Assembly (NCBI GenBank): GCA_943787785.1
Contig: CALSNT010000001.1
Location: 1 to 64,000 of the forward strand
Direction of reading: 5' to 3'
Source: an uncultured Paracoccaceae bacterium
GTDB taxonomy: Bacteria; Pseudomonadota; Alphaproteobacteria; Rhodobacterales; Rhodobacteraceae
Length of the DNA: 64,000 bases
Below are positions 27,134-36,536 of this stretch, one piece after another (position 1 is the stretch's first letter; every line of letters starts with the position of its first letter). A program made the translations under genes and the position numbers. The notes beneath the pieces were generated by a model that worked only from the letters and a program-made list of their open reading frames with translations, was not told the DNA's origin and made no database searches.

Positions 27134-28207
27134 GGGGCAAATCTCCGGGCGGTTTGACGTGTTGCTCGCGGCCTAGCGCGAGGGTTGCGGGTGGTCAAGC
27201 TGGCTGGGCGTCCGAGGCCACGTCAGTCGGGGATTTCCACGTCGATCCAAACCAGTCGGTGACGCGAGGCCGCTTCGACCTGCGACAAAGCCTCACCGGC
27301 TTCGGGCCAATGCACCCCGGCATCGAGGAGCGTCAGATCGCGGGATGGCAGCACGTAGTCGACCCGAAGGTTGCCGGGGGCGTTGCGCCCGGTGTCCGAG
27401 GCATCGGACCAATCGGCTGTATCGAGCGCCGGATCGCCTGTGTGGTCGAAATTGGCGCCACCCTGACGCTTTGCAGCAGCAGGTCCGCCTGCCGATTTTG
27501 GAATCGGGTCGCGCAGCCGGTTGTGATCCAGCAGGGCGTTCAGCGCGTCAGGGCGTCCGTCGCCATCCGCTGGGTCGAGGTTTGCGTCGCCCATAATAAC
27601 CAACGGCCCCTCCGGCGCTTTGGTCTTCAGCGCGCCGTCCAGTCAACGCAACCACAACGCGGCCTCGTCCCGGTTGCGAAGGCCGTTTCTATCTTCGACA
27701 CCATCAAAGACCGGCGGAGTGGCGTGAAAAGCCGCCACCCAGATCTGGCCGTTCGGCGAGGCAACCGGAACGGCCCAATGGCCGACCGATGAAAGACGCT
27801 GAATTGCCTGTGCCTCGGTGGATGGGAAGGGCTTGCCGCCCGTTGTCGGCAGAATGGCTCCGGGCAAGTCTTGCCACAGCAGATCCGAGAAATCCGCAAG
27901 TGCATCGCTGTCTATCGGCCAACGGGACAGCAGCGCCATGCCTGCCTCCCCGGTAAAGTGCCCAAATCCTTGGGCATCCCGAGGGCCGCCGAACCGGCCG
28001 TCTCCGTCCAGATCGAGATCAGTCATCATGCCAGAGTTGGGGCGCGGTGCGAGGCGGTGCGGATAGTTGATCCCGGCGCTGGCTAACACTGTGGCAAATG
28101 CGTCCAAGGCGATGCCGTCGAGATCCCAATCGACTTCGGTCAACAGCAGGATGTCAGGCGAGACACTGACGATAACGGCCACAACAGCATCGATCTGCGG
28201 GTCTTTG

Positions 28208-29591
28208 GAGCTATGCCCAAAAGTTGGTGACGGCCGTCATCAGGCGGCGGTTTGAAGTTGCTTGATGCCGTCTTTGAACTCAACCCCCTGAATGATCTCG
28301 GGCAGACGGTTTGGCCCGGAGATCTTCCGCCACTTCTTCTTGGCTGACATCATCAGCCTGAAGACCATGGCGAGGGCGGTCTTGCGGTTGAGGCAGCCCT
28401 TGGTCTTCCGGGTGCGGTTCCGGACCGTGGCGAAGACGCTTTCGATCGGGTTCGTGGTCCGGATGTGTTTCCAATGCTCGGCCGGGAAGTCATAGAAGGC
28501 CAGGAGCTCATCACGATCCTTGACCAGTTTGGCCACGGCCTTCTCGTATTTCACGCCGTAGGTGTCCACGAAGAGATCGAAGGCGGCGTTTGCCTCCTTT
28601 TTCGTCTCGGCCATCCAGATGTCCTGCAGATCAGCCTTGGCTTTTTCGTGCAGGGATTTGGGCATCGCGCCCAACACGTTTGACGTCTTGTGAACCCAAC
28701 ACCGCTGCTCACGGGTCTCGGGATAGACATCTCTCAGGGCGGTCCAGAAGCCGAGTGCACCATCGCCGGTGGCCAGTTCGGGCGGAACAGTCAGTCCGCG
28801 CTTTTTCAGCCCTTTCAGCAGGTCGCGCCAGCTATCGGCGTTCTCGCGGAACCCGTCCATGATGGCGAGAACGTCCTTCTCGCCGTATTCGTCTGCACCG
28901 ATAATCACCAGCATACATTGACGGTCGCCGCCCAACCGGGGCGTGAAGTAAACCCCATCCGCCCAGATGTAGACATAGCGCTTGCCCGTGAGGTCGCGTT
29001 TGCGCCAGGTCTCATATTCTTCCCACCAGTTGGCCTTCAGGCGCGTGATAGTTGAGGACGACAGCCCCTCGGCATCCGGCCCCAGAAGCGCGGACAGCGC
29101 CTCGCTGAAGTCGCCGGTCGAGATGCCTTTCAGATAAAGCCAGGGCAGAAGTTCCTCCACCGACTTCGTCTTGCGCAGATACGGCGGCACCAGCGAAGAG
29201 CGGAACTTGATCTTGCTCCCATCAGCGTTGCCGCCGCGGTCTCGAACACGCGGAACCTGCACTGGTACCGTCCCGATCCCGGTCATCATTTCTCGCTCGG
29301 GCAGAAATCCGTGGCGCACCAAACGCTGGCGACCGTCCTCGTCCAGAAGATGTGCGTGTTCGGCGATAAAGGCGGAAACCTCGGCTTGAACCGCCGTGCG
29401 CAGCAACTCCTTCGCCCCGGCCTGGATCACCGCGGTCAACGGATCAGGCGAAATTTCCGATGGCAGTTCGAACGGGACAACAGTAGATTTGGCCATGGTG
29501 GCATATCCTTTCTCTTTGAGAATGACGGCGCTTCAACACCGCCATGATATGCCGCCTACTTCAGGCCATCACCAACTTTCGGGCATAACTC
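28208..29591 (-). mobile_element. IS256-family insertion sequence (1384 bp)
   Basis: Complete element with inverted ends GAGCTATGCCCAAAAGTTGG and GAGTTATGCCCGAAAGTTGG. It is flanked by the 8-bp target duplication GGTCTTTG (28200-28207 and 29592-29599). It carries one intact transposase gene and interrupts an EEP-family gene. Confidence 0.95.
28240..29496 (-). CDS. IS256 family (Mutator-type) transposase
   Basis: Full-length IS256/Mutator-like transposase, 418 residues. DDE residues are visible: first Asp in YIWADGVYF (about 180), second Asp in LATGDGALGFW (about 245), Glu in TNPIESVFATVRNRT (about 355). The cysteine/histidine signature CWVHKTSNVLGAMPKS follows the second Asp. The intact frame, clean ends and exact target duplication suggest a recent insertion. 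Confidence 0.96.
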   Translation of the reverse strand: MAKSTVVPFELPSEISPDPLTAVIQAGAKELLRTAVQAEVSAFIAEHAHLLDEDGRQRLVRHGFLPEREMMTGIGTVPVQVPRVRDRGGNADGSKIKFRSSLVPPYLRKTKSVEELLPWLYLKGISTGDFSEALSALLGPDAEGLSSSTITRLKANWWEEYETWRKRDLTGKRYVYIWADGVYFTPRLGGDRQCMLVIIGADEYGEKDVLAIMDGFRENADSWRDLLKGLKKRGLTVPPELATGDGALGFWTALRDVYPETREQRCWVHKTSNVLGAMPKSLHEKAKADLQDIWMAETKKEANAAFDLFVDTYGVKYEKAVAKLVKDRDELLAFYDFPAEHWKHIRTTNPIESVFATVRNRTRKTKGCLNRKTALAMVFRLMMSAKKKWRKISGPNRLPEIIQGVEFKDGIKQLQTAA

Positions 29592-29723
29592 GGTCTTTGC
29601 CACGCTGAATATCACGCAGCAGCAATCCGGGGCCTCGACGACTAAGCTCGGCATTGAAGGTGGCGATGCGCAGTGTTTCGGCGGCGGTAGCGCTGGCCCA
29701 GAGGACCAGCACGCTGGCCAGTA

Positions 29724-30563
29724 TCAGGCAGCCTGCATCAATTTTTCTTCGGCCGTGCTGGTCTGGCGGCGCTTGCCTTCGATCATTGCTGCAATCCGAC
29801 CCATGGCGATGCCGCGCATGAACAGAGATGCTGGAAGGAAGGCCCATGCGGAAATTACCCAAATCATGGACTGCGGATGGTCCAGTGACACTGATCCAAA
29901 CAGATCAGAGGCCGAACGCAATACTATCGGCGTCAGGAACGGTAGCAGAAAACCGGCAGCAATGTTGAATCGCGCATCACGCTCCAGCCGTTCGACAACG
30001 TCGCCCCCGGCGGTGGGATCGAAGGTTGGCAGGTTGATCCAGACATTGAAGCTGCCCGAACGAGCCGGCCAGTCGTACACCCGGAGCGACAGAATGAAGA
30101 TCGCAAGTGACAGCAATCCAACCAGGAAGCTGAGACCCGCCGCACTGCGCACCAATGTGATGTGGGCGGCATCGGCCGTTTCGGGTAGCAACAGGGTGAC
30201 CAGGCGAACGGGGCTATATGGAAAGTCGACGCTTTGCCCGATGATCGCGCCGACGGCATAGACGAACTCGGTCAGCGGCGTCGGGTCAGTATGACCGCGC
30301 AACATCAAAGACAACATCAATACAGTGACAAACAGGCAGAAGAAACGAATGCGGTTGAACGGCGGTGCGTCGCGGAACTCGATCAGGCACGGGTAGACGG
30401 GTGCATATTCGAAGATCGTCAGGGCTGCGCCGAACAACGCAACCAAGGCGACAATCTCGGCCCCATCAACTGACGCATCCGTAAGGATCAACGATGGCAG
30501 TGCGATCAACACGATCACAAACGCCGCACGCACCAGTGCCCCAAACAGTCGAATAATCACCAC
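29724..30563 (-). CDS. Conserved multi-pass membrane protein, function unknown
   Basis: Integral membrane protein of 279 residues with about six hydrophobic segments (residues about 4-27, 35-55, 72-90, 120-165, 215-235, 240-262). I do not recognise a named domain. It lies between leuD and the EEP gene, and its last codons overlap the predicted signal-peptide start of the EEP pseudogene, so the two were once co-translated. The same neighbourhood is common in Rhodobacteraceae, suggesting a conserved pair, but no leucine-related role is evident. The C-terminal tail RRQTSTAEEKLMQAA is cytoplasmic by charge. Confidence 0.75.
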   Translation of the reverse strand: MVIIRLFGALVRAAFVIVLIALPSLILTDASVDGAEIVALVALFGAALTIFEYAPVYPCLIEFRDAPPFNRIRFFCLFVTVLMLSLMLRGHTDPTPLTEFVYAVGAIIGQSVDFPYSPVRLVTLLLPETADAAHITLVRSAAGLSFLVGLLSLAIFILSLRVYDWPARSGSFNVWINLPTFDPTAGGDVVERLERDARFNIAAGFLLPFLTPIVLRSASDLFGSVSLDHPQSMIWVISAWAFLPASLFMRGIAMGRIAAMIEGKRRQTSTAEEKLMQAA

Positions 30564-30776
30564 CTACACCCCTCATACCGGTCGAAGACGATACGACGCC
30601 GTCCTCTTGTTCCGAGATGAATCCGTTGGCTCGTGCAGGAAGGCCAACAGCTTGCCTCAATCCTGCCGCATTCTTGCCAACATTCACTTTGGAACGCAAC
30701 AACCTGATATCTATCGCTGATTAACGGGGCGCTTTAAGGGAGAAACTGGTGCGGCTTTGCATCAACAAAAAAGCAG

Positions 30777-30801
30777 AAAAAAGGCGGCCTGGGGGCCGCC
30801 T
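30777..30801 (-). terminator. leuD: Intrinsic terminator after leuD
   Basis: Reading the minus strand: stem AGGCGGCC/GGCCGCCT (8 bp, 4-nt loop) followed by six T, starting 26 nt after the leuD stop. It separates leuCD from the downstream membrane protein gene. Confidence 0.88.
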
Positions 30802-30826
30802 GATCAACCACAGATAGATCTTGTGG

Positions 30827-31432
30827 TCAGGCCCAGGGACGGGCGGCTTGTGCCTTGGATTCAAAGGCGTCGATCGAACTGACTTTCTCCATCGTAAGTC
30901 CGATGTCGTCCAGCCCATTGAGAAGGCAGTGTTTTTTGAAGGCGTCCAATTCGAACGATACGACTTCTCCGTCCGACGTCGTCACGGTTTGCGCCTCCAG
31001 GTCGACTGAAATCCGGGCATTCGCGCCCTTTTCGGCGTCCTTCATCAGCACATCGACCACATCCTGCGGCAGAGCGATCGGCAGAATCCCGTTCTTGAAA
31101 CAGTTGTTATAGAAGATGTCCGCGAAGCTGGGCGCGATCACACAGCGAATCCCGAAATCGAGCAGCGCCCAGGGCGCATGTTCGCGGCTGGAACCACATC
31201 CGAAGTTGTCCCCCGCCACCAGAATCTCGGCCTCGCGGTACGCGGGCTGGTTCAGAACAAAGCTGTCTATTTCCTTGCCGTCGTCGTCAAAACGCATTTC
31301 ATCAAACAGGTTCGCGCCAAGGCCCGACCGCTTGATGGTCTTCAGGAACTGCTTGGGGATGATCATGTCGGTGTCGACGTTGATCATAGGCATCGGGGCG
31401 GCGATGCCGGTGAGGGTGGTGAATTTTTGCAT
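30827..31432 (-). CDS. leuD: LeuD, 3-isopropylmalate dehydratase small subunit
   Basis: Small subunit of isopropylmalate isomerase, 201 residues, normal length. With LeuC it interconverts 2- and 3-isopropylmalate. Characteristic segments are [15 protein letters not shown] (about 18-32), [14 protein letters not shown] (about 76-89), and [17 protein letters not shown]. The ATG directly follows the leuC TAA with no gap, so the subunits are translated together. An intrinsic terminator lies just downstream. Confidence 0.97.
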   Translation of the reverse strand: MQKFTTLTGIAAPMPMINVDTDMIIPKQFLKTIKRSGLGANLFDEMRFDDDGKEIDSFVLNQPAYREAEILVAGDNFGCGSSREHAPWALLDFGIRCVIAPSFADIFYNNCFKNGILPIALPQDVVDVLMKDAEKGANARISVDLEAQTVTTSDGEVVSFELDAFKKHCLLNGLDDIGLTMEKVSSIDAFESKAQAARPWA

Positions 31433-32839
31433 TTACATCATCTCCCGGACGTCAGTCAGTTTCCCGGTGATCGCAGCCGCAGCCGCCATTCCGGGTGAGA
31501 CCAGATGAGTCCGGCCTCCACGGCCCTGACGGCCTTCGAAGTTACGGTTGCTGGTGGCGGCGCAGCGTTCCTGCGGGGCCAGTTGGTCGGGGTTCATCGC
31601 CAGGCACATGGAACAGCCTGCCAGCCGCCACTCGAATCCGGCGTCTTTGAAGACGTCGGCCAGACCCTCTTCCTCGGCCTGGGCACGCACGAGGCCCGAG
31701 CCGGGGACGACCATTGCCCGCATTCCGTCTTTGACCTTTTTGCCCTTCAGGATAGCGGCAGCGGCACGCAGGTCTTCGATGCGCCCGTTGGTGCAGGATC
31801 CGATGAACACCGTGTCGATGGCAATCTCACTCAGCGGGGTGCCGGGCGTCAGGCCCATGTAGTCGAGCGAGCGCTGCGCCGCTTCGACCTTGCCACCCTT
31901 GAAGTCCGACGGGGACGGGACGACGCCGGTGATCGGCAGGACGTCTTCGGGGCTGGTGCCCCAGGTGACAACGGGGGCGATATCCTCGCCCTTGATGGTC
32001 AGCACTTTGTCCCAATGGGCGTCGTCGTCCGAGAACAGCGTTTTCCAATACGTCAGCGCCGCCTCCCACGCGGCCCCTTTAGGAGCATGCGGGCGACCCT
32101 TCACATACTCGAAGGTCTTTTCGTCCGGTGCAATCAGGCCAGCGCGGGCGCCGCCCTCGATTGCCATGTTGCAGACTGTCATGCGGCCTTCCATCGACAG
32201 GTCGCGGATCGCTTCGCCGCAATATTCGATGACATAGCCGGTGCCGCCGGCGGTGCCGGTCTCGCCGATCACCGACAGGGTGATGTCCTTGGCAGTCACA
32301 CCGGGGCGGAGTTTGCCGGTGATCTCGACCTTCATGTTCTTGGACTTCTTCTGGATCAGCGTCTGCGTGGCCAGAACATGCTCGACCTCAGACGTGCCGA
32401 TGCCGTGCGCAAGCGCGCCGAACGCGCCGTGGGTCGCGGTGTGGCTGTCGCCACAAACGATGGTGGTTCCGGGCAGGGTCCAGCCTTGTTCCGGCCCGAT
32501 GATATGCACGATGCCCTGGCGGACGTCCGATACCGGGTAATAGTGGATGCCGAAATCCTTGGCGTTCTTGTCGAGCGCGGCGACCTGAATCGCGCTGTCC
32601 TCGGTCATGTTCTTGGGATCATCGCGCCCCGGCGTGGTCGGCACGTTGTGATCCGGTACCGCGATGGTCTTTTCCGGCTCCCGCACCTTGCGACCTGTCA
32701 TCCGCAGACCTTCGAAGGCCTGCGGGCTGGTCACTTCGTGGACCAGATGGCGGTCGATATACAGCAGGCAGGTGCCATCTTCGGCTTCATGGGCGACATG
32801 GTCGTCCCAGATCTTATCATAGAGCGTCTTGGGGGACAT
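31433..32839 (-). CDS. leuC: LeuC, 3-isopropylmalate dehydratase large subunit
   Basis: Large 4Fe-4S subunit of isopropylmalate isomerase, about 468 residues from the ATG at 32839 (MSPKTLYDK); a start three codons earlier is possible. Cluster cysteines are in FIGSCTNGR and GCSMCLAMN. Active-site segments include DHNVPTT and [18 protein letters not shown] precedes the start. About 190 nt upstream a minus-strand terminator suggests attenuation or a separate short RNA. A 581-codon ORF on the opposite strand is a shadow. Confidence 0.97.
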   Translation of the reverse strand: MSPKTLYDKIWDDHVAHEAEDGTCLLYIDRHLVHEVTSPQAFEGLRMTGRKVREPEKTIAVPDHNVPTTPGRDDPKNMTEDSAIQVAALDKNAKDFGIHYYPVSDVRQGIVHIIGPEQGWTLPGTTIVCGDSHTATHGAFGALAHGIGTSEVEHVLATQTLIQKKSKNMKVEITGKLRPGVTAKDITLSVIGETGTAGGTGYVIEYCGEAIRDLSMEGRMTVCNMAIEGGARAGLIAPDEKTFEYVKGRPHAPKGAAWEAALTYWKTLFSDDDAHWDKVLTIKGEDIAPVVTWGTSPEDVLPITGVVPSPSDFKGGKVEAAQRSLDYMGLTPGTPLSEIAIDTVFIGSCTNGRIEDLRAAAAILKGKKVKDGMRAMVVPGSGLVRAQAEEEGLADVFKDAGFEWRLAGCSMCLAMNPDQLAPQERCAATSNRNFEGRQGRGGRTHLVSPGMAAAAAITGKLTDVREMM

Positions 32840-33015
32840 TGGGTCCACTCCCGTTCAGAATGTCGAAAATTCAGGTGTCGTCGATGGGGCGCGGGTCAAC
32901 CCCGCGCGAGGACCGAGCAGGTCGCACCGAAAAACCGCCAGGGCAGGCGGGCGCGGTCGTCCATATCAAAGATCGCTGTCATGGGACGCAGGTGTACAGC
33001 GGTGGCTGGGCAACC

Positions 33016-33093
33016 TCAAGCCACGAAGAAAAAACCCCGGACGCCGGGCGGCGTCCGAGGTGAGGTGGCAGATTGGGAGGTGGAATTCTGCAT
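33016..33093 (-). CDS. Possible 25-codon leader peptide upstream of leuC
   Basis: Small ORF, ATG at 33093 and TGA at 33016-33018, whose codons run through the terminator stem (33035-33060). The peptide starts MQNSTSQSATS and ends GFFFVA. Overlap of a short ORF with a terminator ahead of an amino-acid operon recalls attenuation. However, there is no run of leucine codons and no good ribosome site, so translation is doubtful. Confidence 0.25.
   Translation of the reverse strand: MQNSTSQSATSPRTPPGVRGFFFVA
33028..33060 (-). terminator. Intrinsic terminator in the leuC leader
   Basis: Minus-strand stem CGGACGCC/GGCGTCCG (33038-33057, loop 4 nt), extended by outer G-C pairs (33035-33060) and followed by T6. 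It ends a transcript about 190 nt before the leuC start, probably begun near 33170 where TATATT could serve as a -10 element. Either an attenuator of leuCD or the end of a roughly 140-nt small RNA. Confidence 0.7.
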
Positions 33094-33262
33094 TTCGTTG
33101 CGCTGCAGGCTCTGCTTCCTTTGCGCGCGTGGCTCGGGGATAGGTCGCGGCGCGGGCGTTCAAGGTTCAAATATAACCTGCTGCAATCGATCGGCCGCCT
33201 TCATGGCGTCTTGTTCGCAACACCAAGACCATGCAGTCTGGCCCAAGTAAAAAGGACCGGAT

Positions 33263-34594
33263 GTGGAACCCACTGACGCCACTTTGATGGATCGTATTTC
33301 AACGCTTCTGGGCGATGCCGAATTATTTGCAATGAGTCTGCTGAGGCCGTGGCAGCTCTATCAGCTTGGCATCATTTTCGCCTGTTTCCTGGTCGCGGAA
33401 TTGTTTCGGCGCTGGCTGGGTCCGAAGATGCATAGTTGGATGCGGACTTTGGAAGGCTGGCCCAAGTGGCGGCTGCGCATTTTGCTGACGGTTCACAGGC
33501 GATTGAGGCTTATTTTCCTTGTTGTGGTGCTGTGGATCGTGCTCAGCATCATGCGCGAGCTCACCTGGCCGTCGCGCAGTTACCTCGTTGGTATTGCCGC
33601 ATCGTTGGCACTGGGATGGCTGGGTGTTGTTCTGGCGGCGCGGCTGATCCGGAACAACGCCCTGCGCACGATGGTCCGCTGGGGGCTGTGGATCTGGGTT
33701 ACTCTCTACATCCTCGGATTGACCGAAGATGCCGGTGCCGTGCTGGACAGTGTGGCGATTGAATTTGGTGATTTCCGTCTGACAGCACTGGCAATCCTGA
33801 AGGCGCTTGTGGTGACAGGGATCCTCTTTGTCGGTGCGCGTCTGGTATCGCAGGCTTTTTCCGGGCGGATCAAGCAGGTCGAAGAAATATCGCCCTCGAT
33901 GCAGGTGCTGACCACGAAGGCGATGCAGATCGCGCTCTATGGTGGGGCGTTTTTCATTGGTTTGAAGGCGGTCGGGTTCGACCTGACCGGGCTGGCTGTT
34001 CTGTCCGGTGCCATCGGTCTTGGCCTGGGTTTTGGTCTGCAGAAGGTGGTTTCGAACCTCGTGTCTGGCATCATCATCCTGCTGGACAAGTCGATCAAGC
34101 CCGGCGACGTGATCTCGCTGGGTGAGACGTTTGGCTGGATCAACGCGCTGGGCGCGCGCTACGTCAGCGTCGTTACCCGCGACGGCAAGGAATACCTGAT
34201 CCCGAACGAGGATCTGATCACCGGGCAGGTCGTCAACTGGTCGCATTCGAATGAATTTGTGCGCCTCGATATCTATTTCGGGACGGCCTACGGGGACGAT
34301 CCGCATAAGGTGCGCAAACTGGCGATTGAGGCGGCCGCCGGGGTCGAGCGGGTTTTGCGTGGGCGGCCTCCGGTCTGTCACATCGTCGGCTTCGGGGACA
34401 GTTCGGTGGATTATATTCTGCGGTTCTGGATCACCGATCCCACCGGCGGGCTGACCAACATTCGCGGCAATGTCTTTCTGGCGCTGTGGGACACGTTCCA
34501 GGAAAACGACATTTCGATCCCATTCCCGCAGCGCGAGGTCAAGGTTCTCGAGGGCAGTACGCTGGCCACCGCTGCGCCGATTGCGACCGACTGA
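33263..34594 (+). CDS. MscS-family mechanosensitive channel
   Basis: Inner-membrane mechanosensitive channel of the MscS family, 443 residues, protecting against hypo-osmotic shock. It has several N-terminal membrane helices (to about residue 200). The pore-lining and vestibule junction reads SGAIGLGLGFGLQKVVSNLV (about 248-267), followed by DKSIKPGDVI and the beta domain VTRDGKEYLIPNEDLITGQV. I keep the GTG start at 33263, with AAAAGGA upstream; ATGs at 33287 and 33332 are alternatives. It is divergent from leuC. Longer than E. coli MscS (286) because of extra N-terminal helices. Confidence 0.93.
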   Translation: MEPTDATLMDRISTLLGDAELFAMSLLRPWQLYQLGIIFACFLVAELFRRWLGPKMHSWMRTLEGWPKWRLRILLTVHRRLRLIFLVVVLWIVLSIMRELTWPSRSYLVGIAASLALGWLGVVLAARLIRNNALRTMVRWGLWIWVTLYILGLTEDAGAVLDSVAIEFGDFRLTALAILKALVVTGILFVGARLVSQAFSGRIKQVEEISPSMQVLTTKAMQIALYGGAFFIGLKAVGFDLTGLAVLSGAIGLGLGFGLQKVVSNLVSGIIILLDKSIKPGDVISLGETFGWINALGARYVSVVTRDGKEYLIPNEDLITGQVVNWSHSNEFVRLDIYFGTAYGDDPHKVRKLAIEAAAGVERVLRGRPPVCHIVGFGDSSVDYILRFWITDPTGGLTNIRGNVFLALWDTFQENDISIPFPQREVKVLEGSTLATAAPIATD

Positions 34595-34685
34595 GCAAAG
34601 GCCTGATTCCGCCTGCCGGCTATTGATCTGTGGCGCAAATCTGCCAGTCGTATAGAAACGTCCGGTGACAGGAGGATTGTCGAGC

Positions 34686-36536
34686 GTGACGAGTGGGACC
34701 GAGTGGGCGTCCAGGGGGCCGGCCAGGGGTACGATGCACTACTGGTGGGGCCGATGGGCCCTTGCCGGAACATTTGCGCTTGGCACTTTGTCGGCCCCAC
34801 CGAGCGGTGCGTTCGAGTCCCTGACGTTCACTACGCCCGGTGCGCCGGCCGATCTGGAGGTGGCACTGCGCGCGTCAAGTGTTTTGCTGATCGCCCAGTC
34901 GGAAAACAAGCAGGATGTGGATGCGGTGCTGGCGGCAGCGCGGGCGGATTACCAGCGCCTGATCGGAGCGCTTTATGAGAACGGCTTTTATGGCGGCGTG
35001 ATTTCGATCAAGGTCGACGGGCAGGAGGTCGCTGATCTGCGCCCGACGCGGCAGCTTGGATCAATCAACACCATCGACGTTATGGTTGATCCTGGGCCGC
35101 TTTACCATTTTAGCCGCGCCGATGTGGTCCCACTGGCTCGGGCGACAGAACTGGACAAAGATTTTCGTGTCGGCGCACCGGCTGGATGGCGTGCAATCCG
35201 TTTGTCCGCGCGGGCGGCCATCGATGGATGGCGCGATCAGGGACATGCGAAAGCGGATGTTAAGGATCAGCGGATCATTGCGGAGCATGACGAGGATACG
35301 GTCGCAGCGAACGTCGTGATGGACCCCGGCCCGCTGGTTCGATATGGCGCATTCCGACTGGCTGGGCCGTCATACGTCAGGACCGAGCGAATTGCCGAAA
35401 TCACTGGTTTCCCGACTGGACAGGTGTTCAGCCCGGCCCGCACCGAACTGGCGGCTGATCGGCTGCGCCGTACCGGTGCGTTTCAGGCAGTGCGCTTTGA
35501 CGAGGCGGATCAACTCAATGCCGACGATACACTTGATATGGATCTGCACCTGATAGACGCCAAACCGCGCCGGTTCGGGTTCGGGGCCGAAGTGTCCTCG
35601 ACAGATGGTGCGATGCTGTCGGCCTTCTGGATGCATCGAAACCTGTTTGGCGGAGCCGAGCGGTTGCGGATCGACGGCGAGGTGTCCAGCATTGATGGTG
35701 CGACTGGCGGGACTGATTGGATTCTGCGCGGCGATTTCCGTCGTCCCGGCACCTACCACCCGGACGTGACATTTTTCACGACCGCCGAACTGGAGCATCT
35801 GGAAGAACCGGACTTCGACTCTGAAAGTGCAGAGGTTACGCTTGGGTTCGAGCGGATCGTGTCGCCTGAATTGACGGTTTCGGGAGGGGCGGGGGTACGA
35901 CACGTCTCGGTCGCGGATGGGCTGGGCGACTTTGATTATACACACCTGCGGTTTCCGCTGACGGTTGAATATGACCAGCGTGACAATGTGCTGAACCCGA
36001 CAGCCGGGTTCTTCGCCTACGGCGAGGCAACACCGTTTGTTGGTCTGGACGGGTCAGCCAGCGGGACGCGGTTTGAATTCGACGGGCGGGCCTATCGCGG
36101 CTTTGGTGCATCTGATCGGGTCGTGCTCGCGGGGCGAGTGCAATTCGGGACTAACGCCGGGGCGGATCTGCTGGAAGTGCCCAACGATGACCGGTTCTAC
36201 TCCGGCGGTTTGGAAACGGTACGAGGGCAAGCGTATCAGTCGCTCGATTTTGACCTTGGTGGCGGGGTCAGCAGCGGTGGTGCATCCATCGCCACGGCAT
36301 CGGCAGAAGTGCGGGTTGCGGTTAACGACAAGGTGCAGGTCGTGGGTTTTGCCGACTACGGTGCGATTTCCCGCGACGGTTGGTTCGACGGCGACAGCAA
36401 GGATCATTCGGGTGCGGGTATCGGCGTGCGCTATGAAACCCGGTTCGGTCCGGTTCGGCTGGACATCGCAACGCCGGTCAGTGGCGGCGACAGTGGTGAT
36501 CTGTTCTTCTACCTCGGCTTCGGGCAGTCGTTCTGA
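34686..36536 (+). CDS. tamA: TamA, outer-membrane assembly protein (BamA/Omp85 family)
   Basis: Omp85-family outer-membrane protein TamA, about 616 residues. It has a signal sequence with long N-region (hydrophobic ALAGTFALGTLSA), POTRA domains (about 40-270) and a C-terminal 16-strand barrel (Bac_surface_Ag) ending in FFYLGFGQSF with the terminal Phe. The start is taken at GTG 34686 because AGGAGG is at 34671-34676; an ATG at 34734 starts closer to the hydrophobic core. The TGA overlaps the tamB ATG (TGATG). With TamB it spans the envelope and takes part in outer-membrane protein or phospholipid transfer (family knowledge). Confidence 0.92.
   Translation: MTSGTEWASRGPARGTMHYWWGRWALAGTFALGTLSAPPSGAFESLTFTTPGAPADLEVALRASSVLLIAQSENKQDVDAVLAAARADYQRLIGALYENGFYGGVISIKVDGQEVADLRPTRQLGSINTIDVMVDPGPLYHFSRADVVPLARATELDKDFRVGAPAGWRAIRLSARAAIDGWRDQGHAKADVKDQRIIAEHDEDTVAANVVMDPGPLVRYGAFRLAGPSYVRTERIAEITGFPTGQVFSPARTELAADRLRRTGAFQAVRFDEADQLNADDTLDMDLHLIDAKPRRFGFGAEVSSTDGAMLSAFWMHRNLFGGAERLRIDGEVSSIDGATGGTDWILRGDFRRPGTYHPDVTFFTTAELEHLEEPDFDSESAEVTLGFERIVSPELTVSGGAGVRHVSVADGLGDFDYTHLRFPLTVEYDQRDNVLNPTAGFFAYGEATPFVGLDGSASGTRFEFDGRAYRGFGASDRVVLAGRVQFGTNAGADLLEVPNDDRFYSGGLETVRGQAYQSLDFDLGGGVSSGGASIATASAEVRVAVNDKVQVVGFADYGAISRDGWFDGDSKDHSGAGIGVRYETRFGPVRLDIATPVSGGDSGDLFFYLGFGQSF

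Larger units (their letters stand above)
27223..29743 (-). pseudogene. Endonuclease/exonuclease/phosphatase family protein, doubly disrupted
   Basis: One exported EEP-fold hydrolase gene in three pieces. N-terminal part (about 29600-29743): a signal-peptide-like ILASVLVLWASATAAET followed by LRIATFNAELSRRGPG. Middle (27643-28199): PDILLLTEVDWDLDG and the active-site region FTGEAGMALLSRWPID. C-terminal (27223-27642): VIMGDANLDPADGDGRP and ASRHRLVWID. IS256 sits between the first two pieces with an 8-bp duplication; excising it restores the frame. In addition a TGA at 27643-27645 breaks the frame between WLR and LDGALK. Both lesions inactivate it. The position between leu genes is a known arrangement in this family of bacteria. 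Start codon uncertain (CTG or GTG). Confidence 0.88.

Noticed and set aside
33020-33180. 6S RNA (ssrS) as identity of the short transcript before leuC
   Set aside because: The 5' and 3' parts do not pair into the long interrupted hairpin that 6S needs; both sides are pyrimidine-rich.
31505-33250. 581-codon plus-strand ORF opposite leuC and its leader
   Set aside because: It is the shadow of the GC-rich leuC gene. Its product has low-complexity Arg/Gly/Ala composition and no family, while leuC on the other strand is complete and certain.
33323-34381. 352-codon minus ORF opposite the MscS gene
   Set aside because: Polar, Gln/Arg/Pro-rich product without hydrophobic core; exactly antisense to the recognised channel domains.
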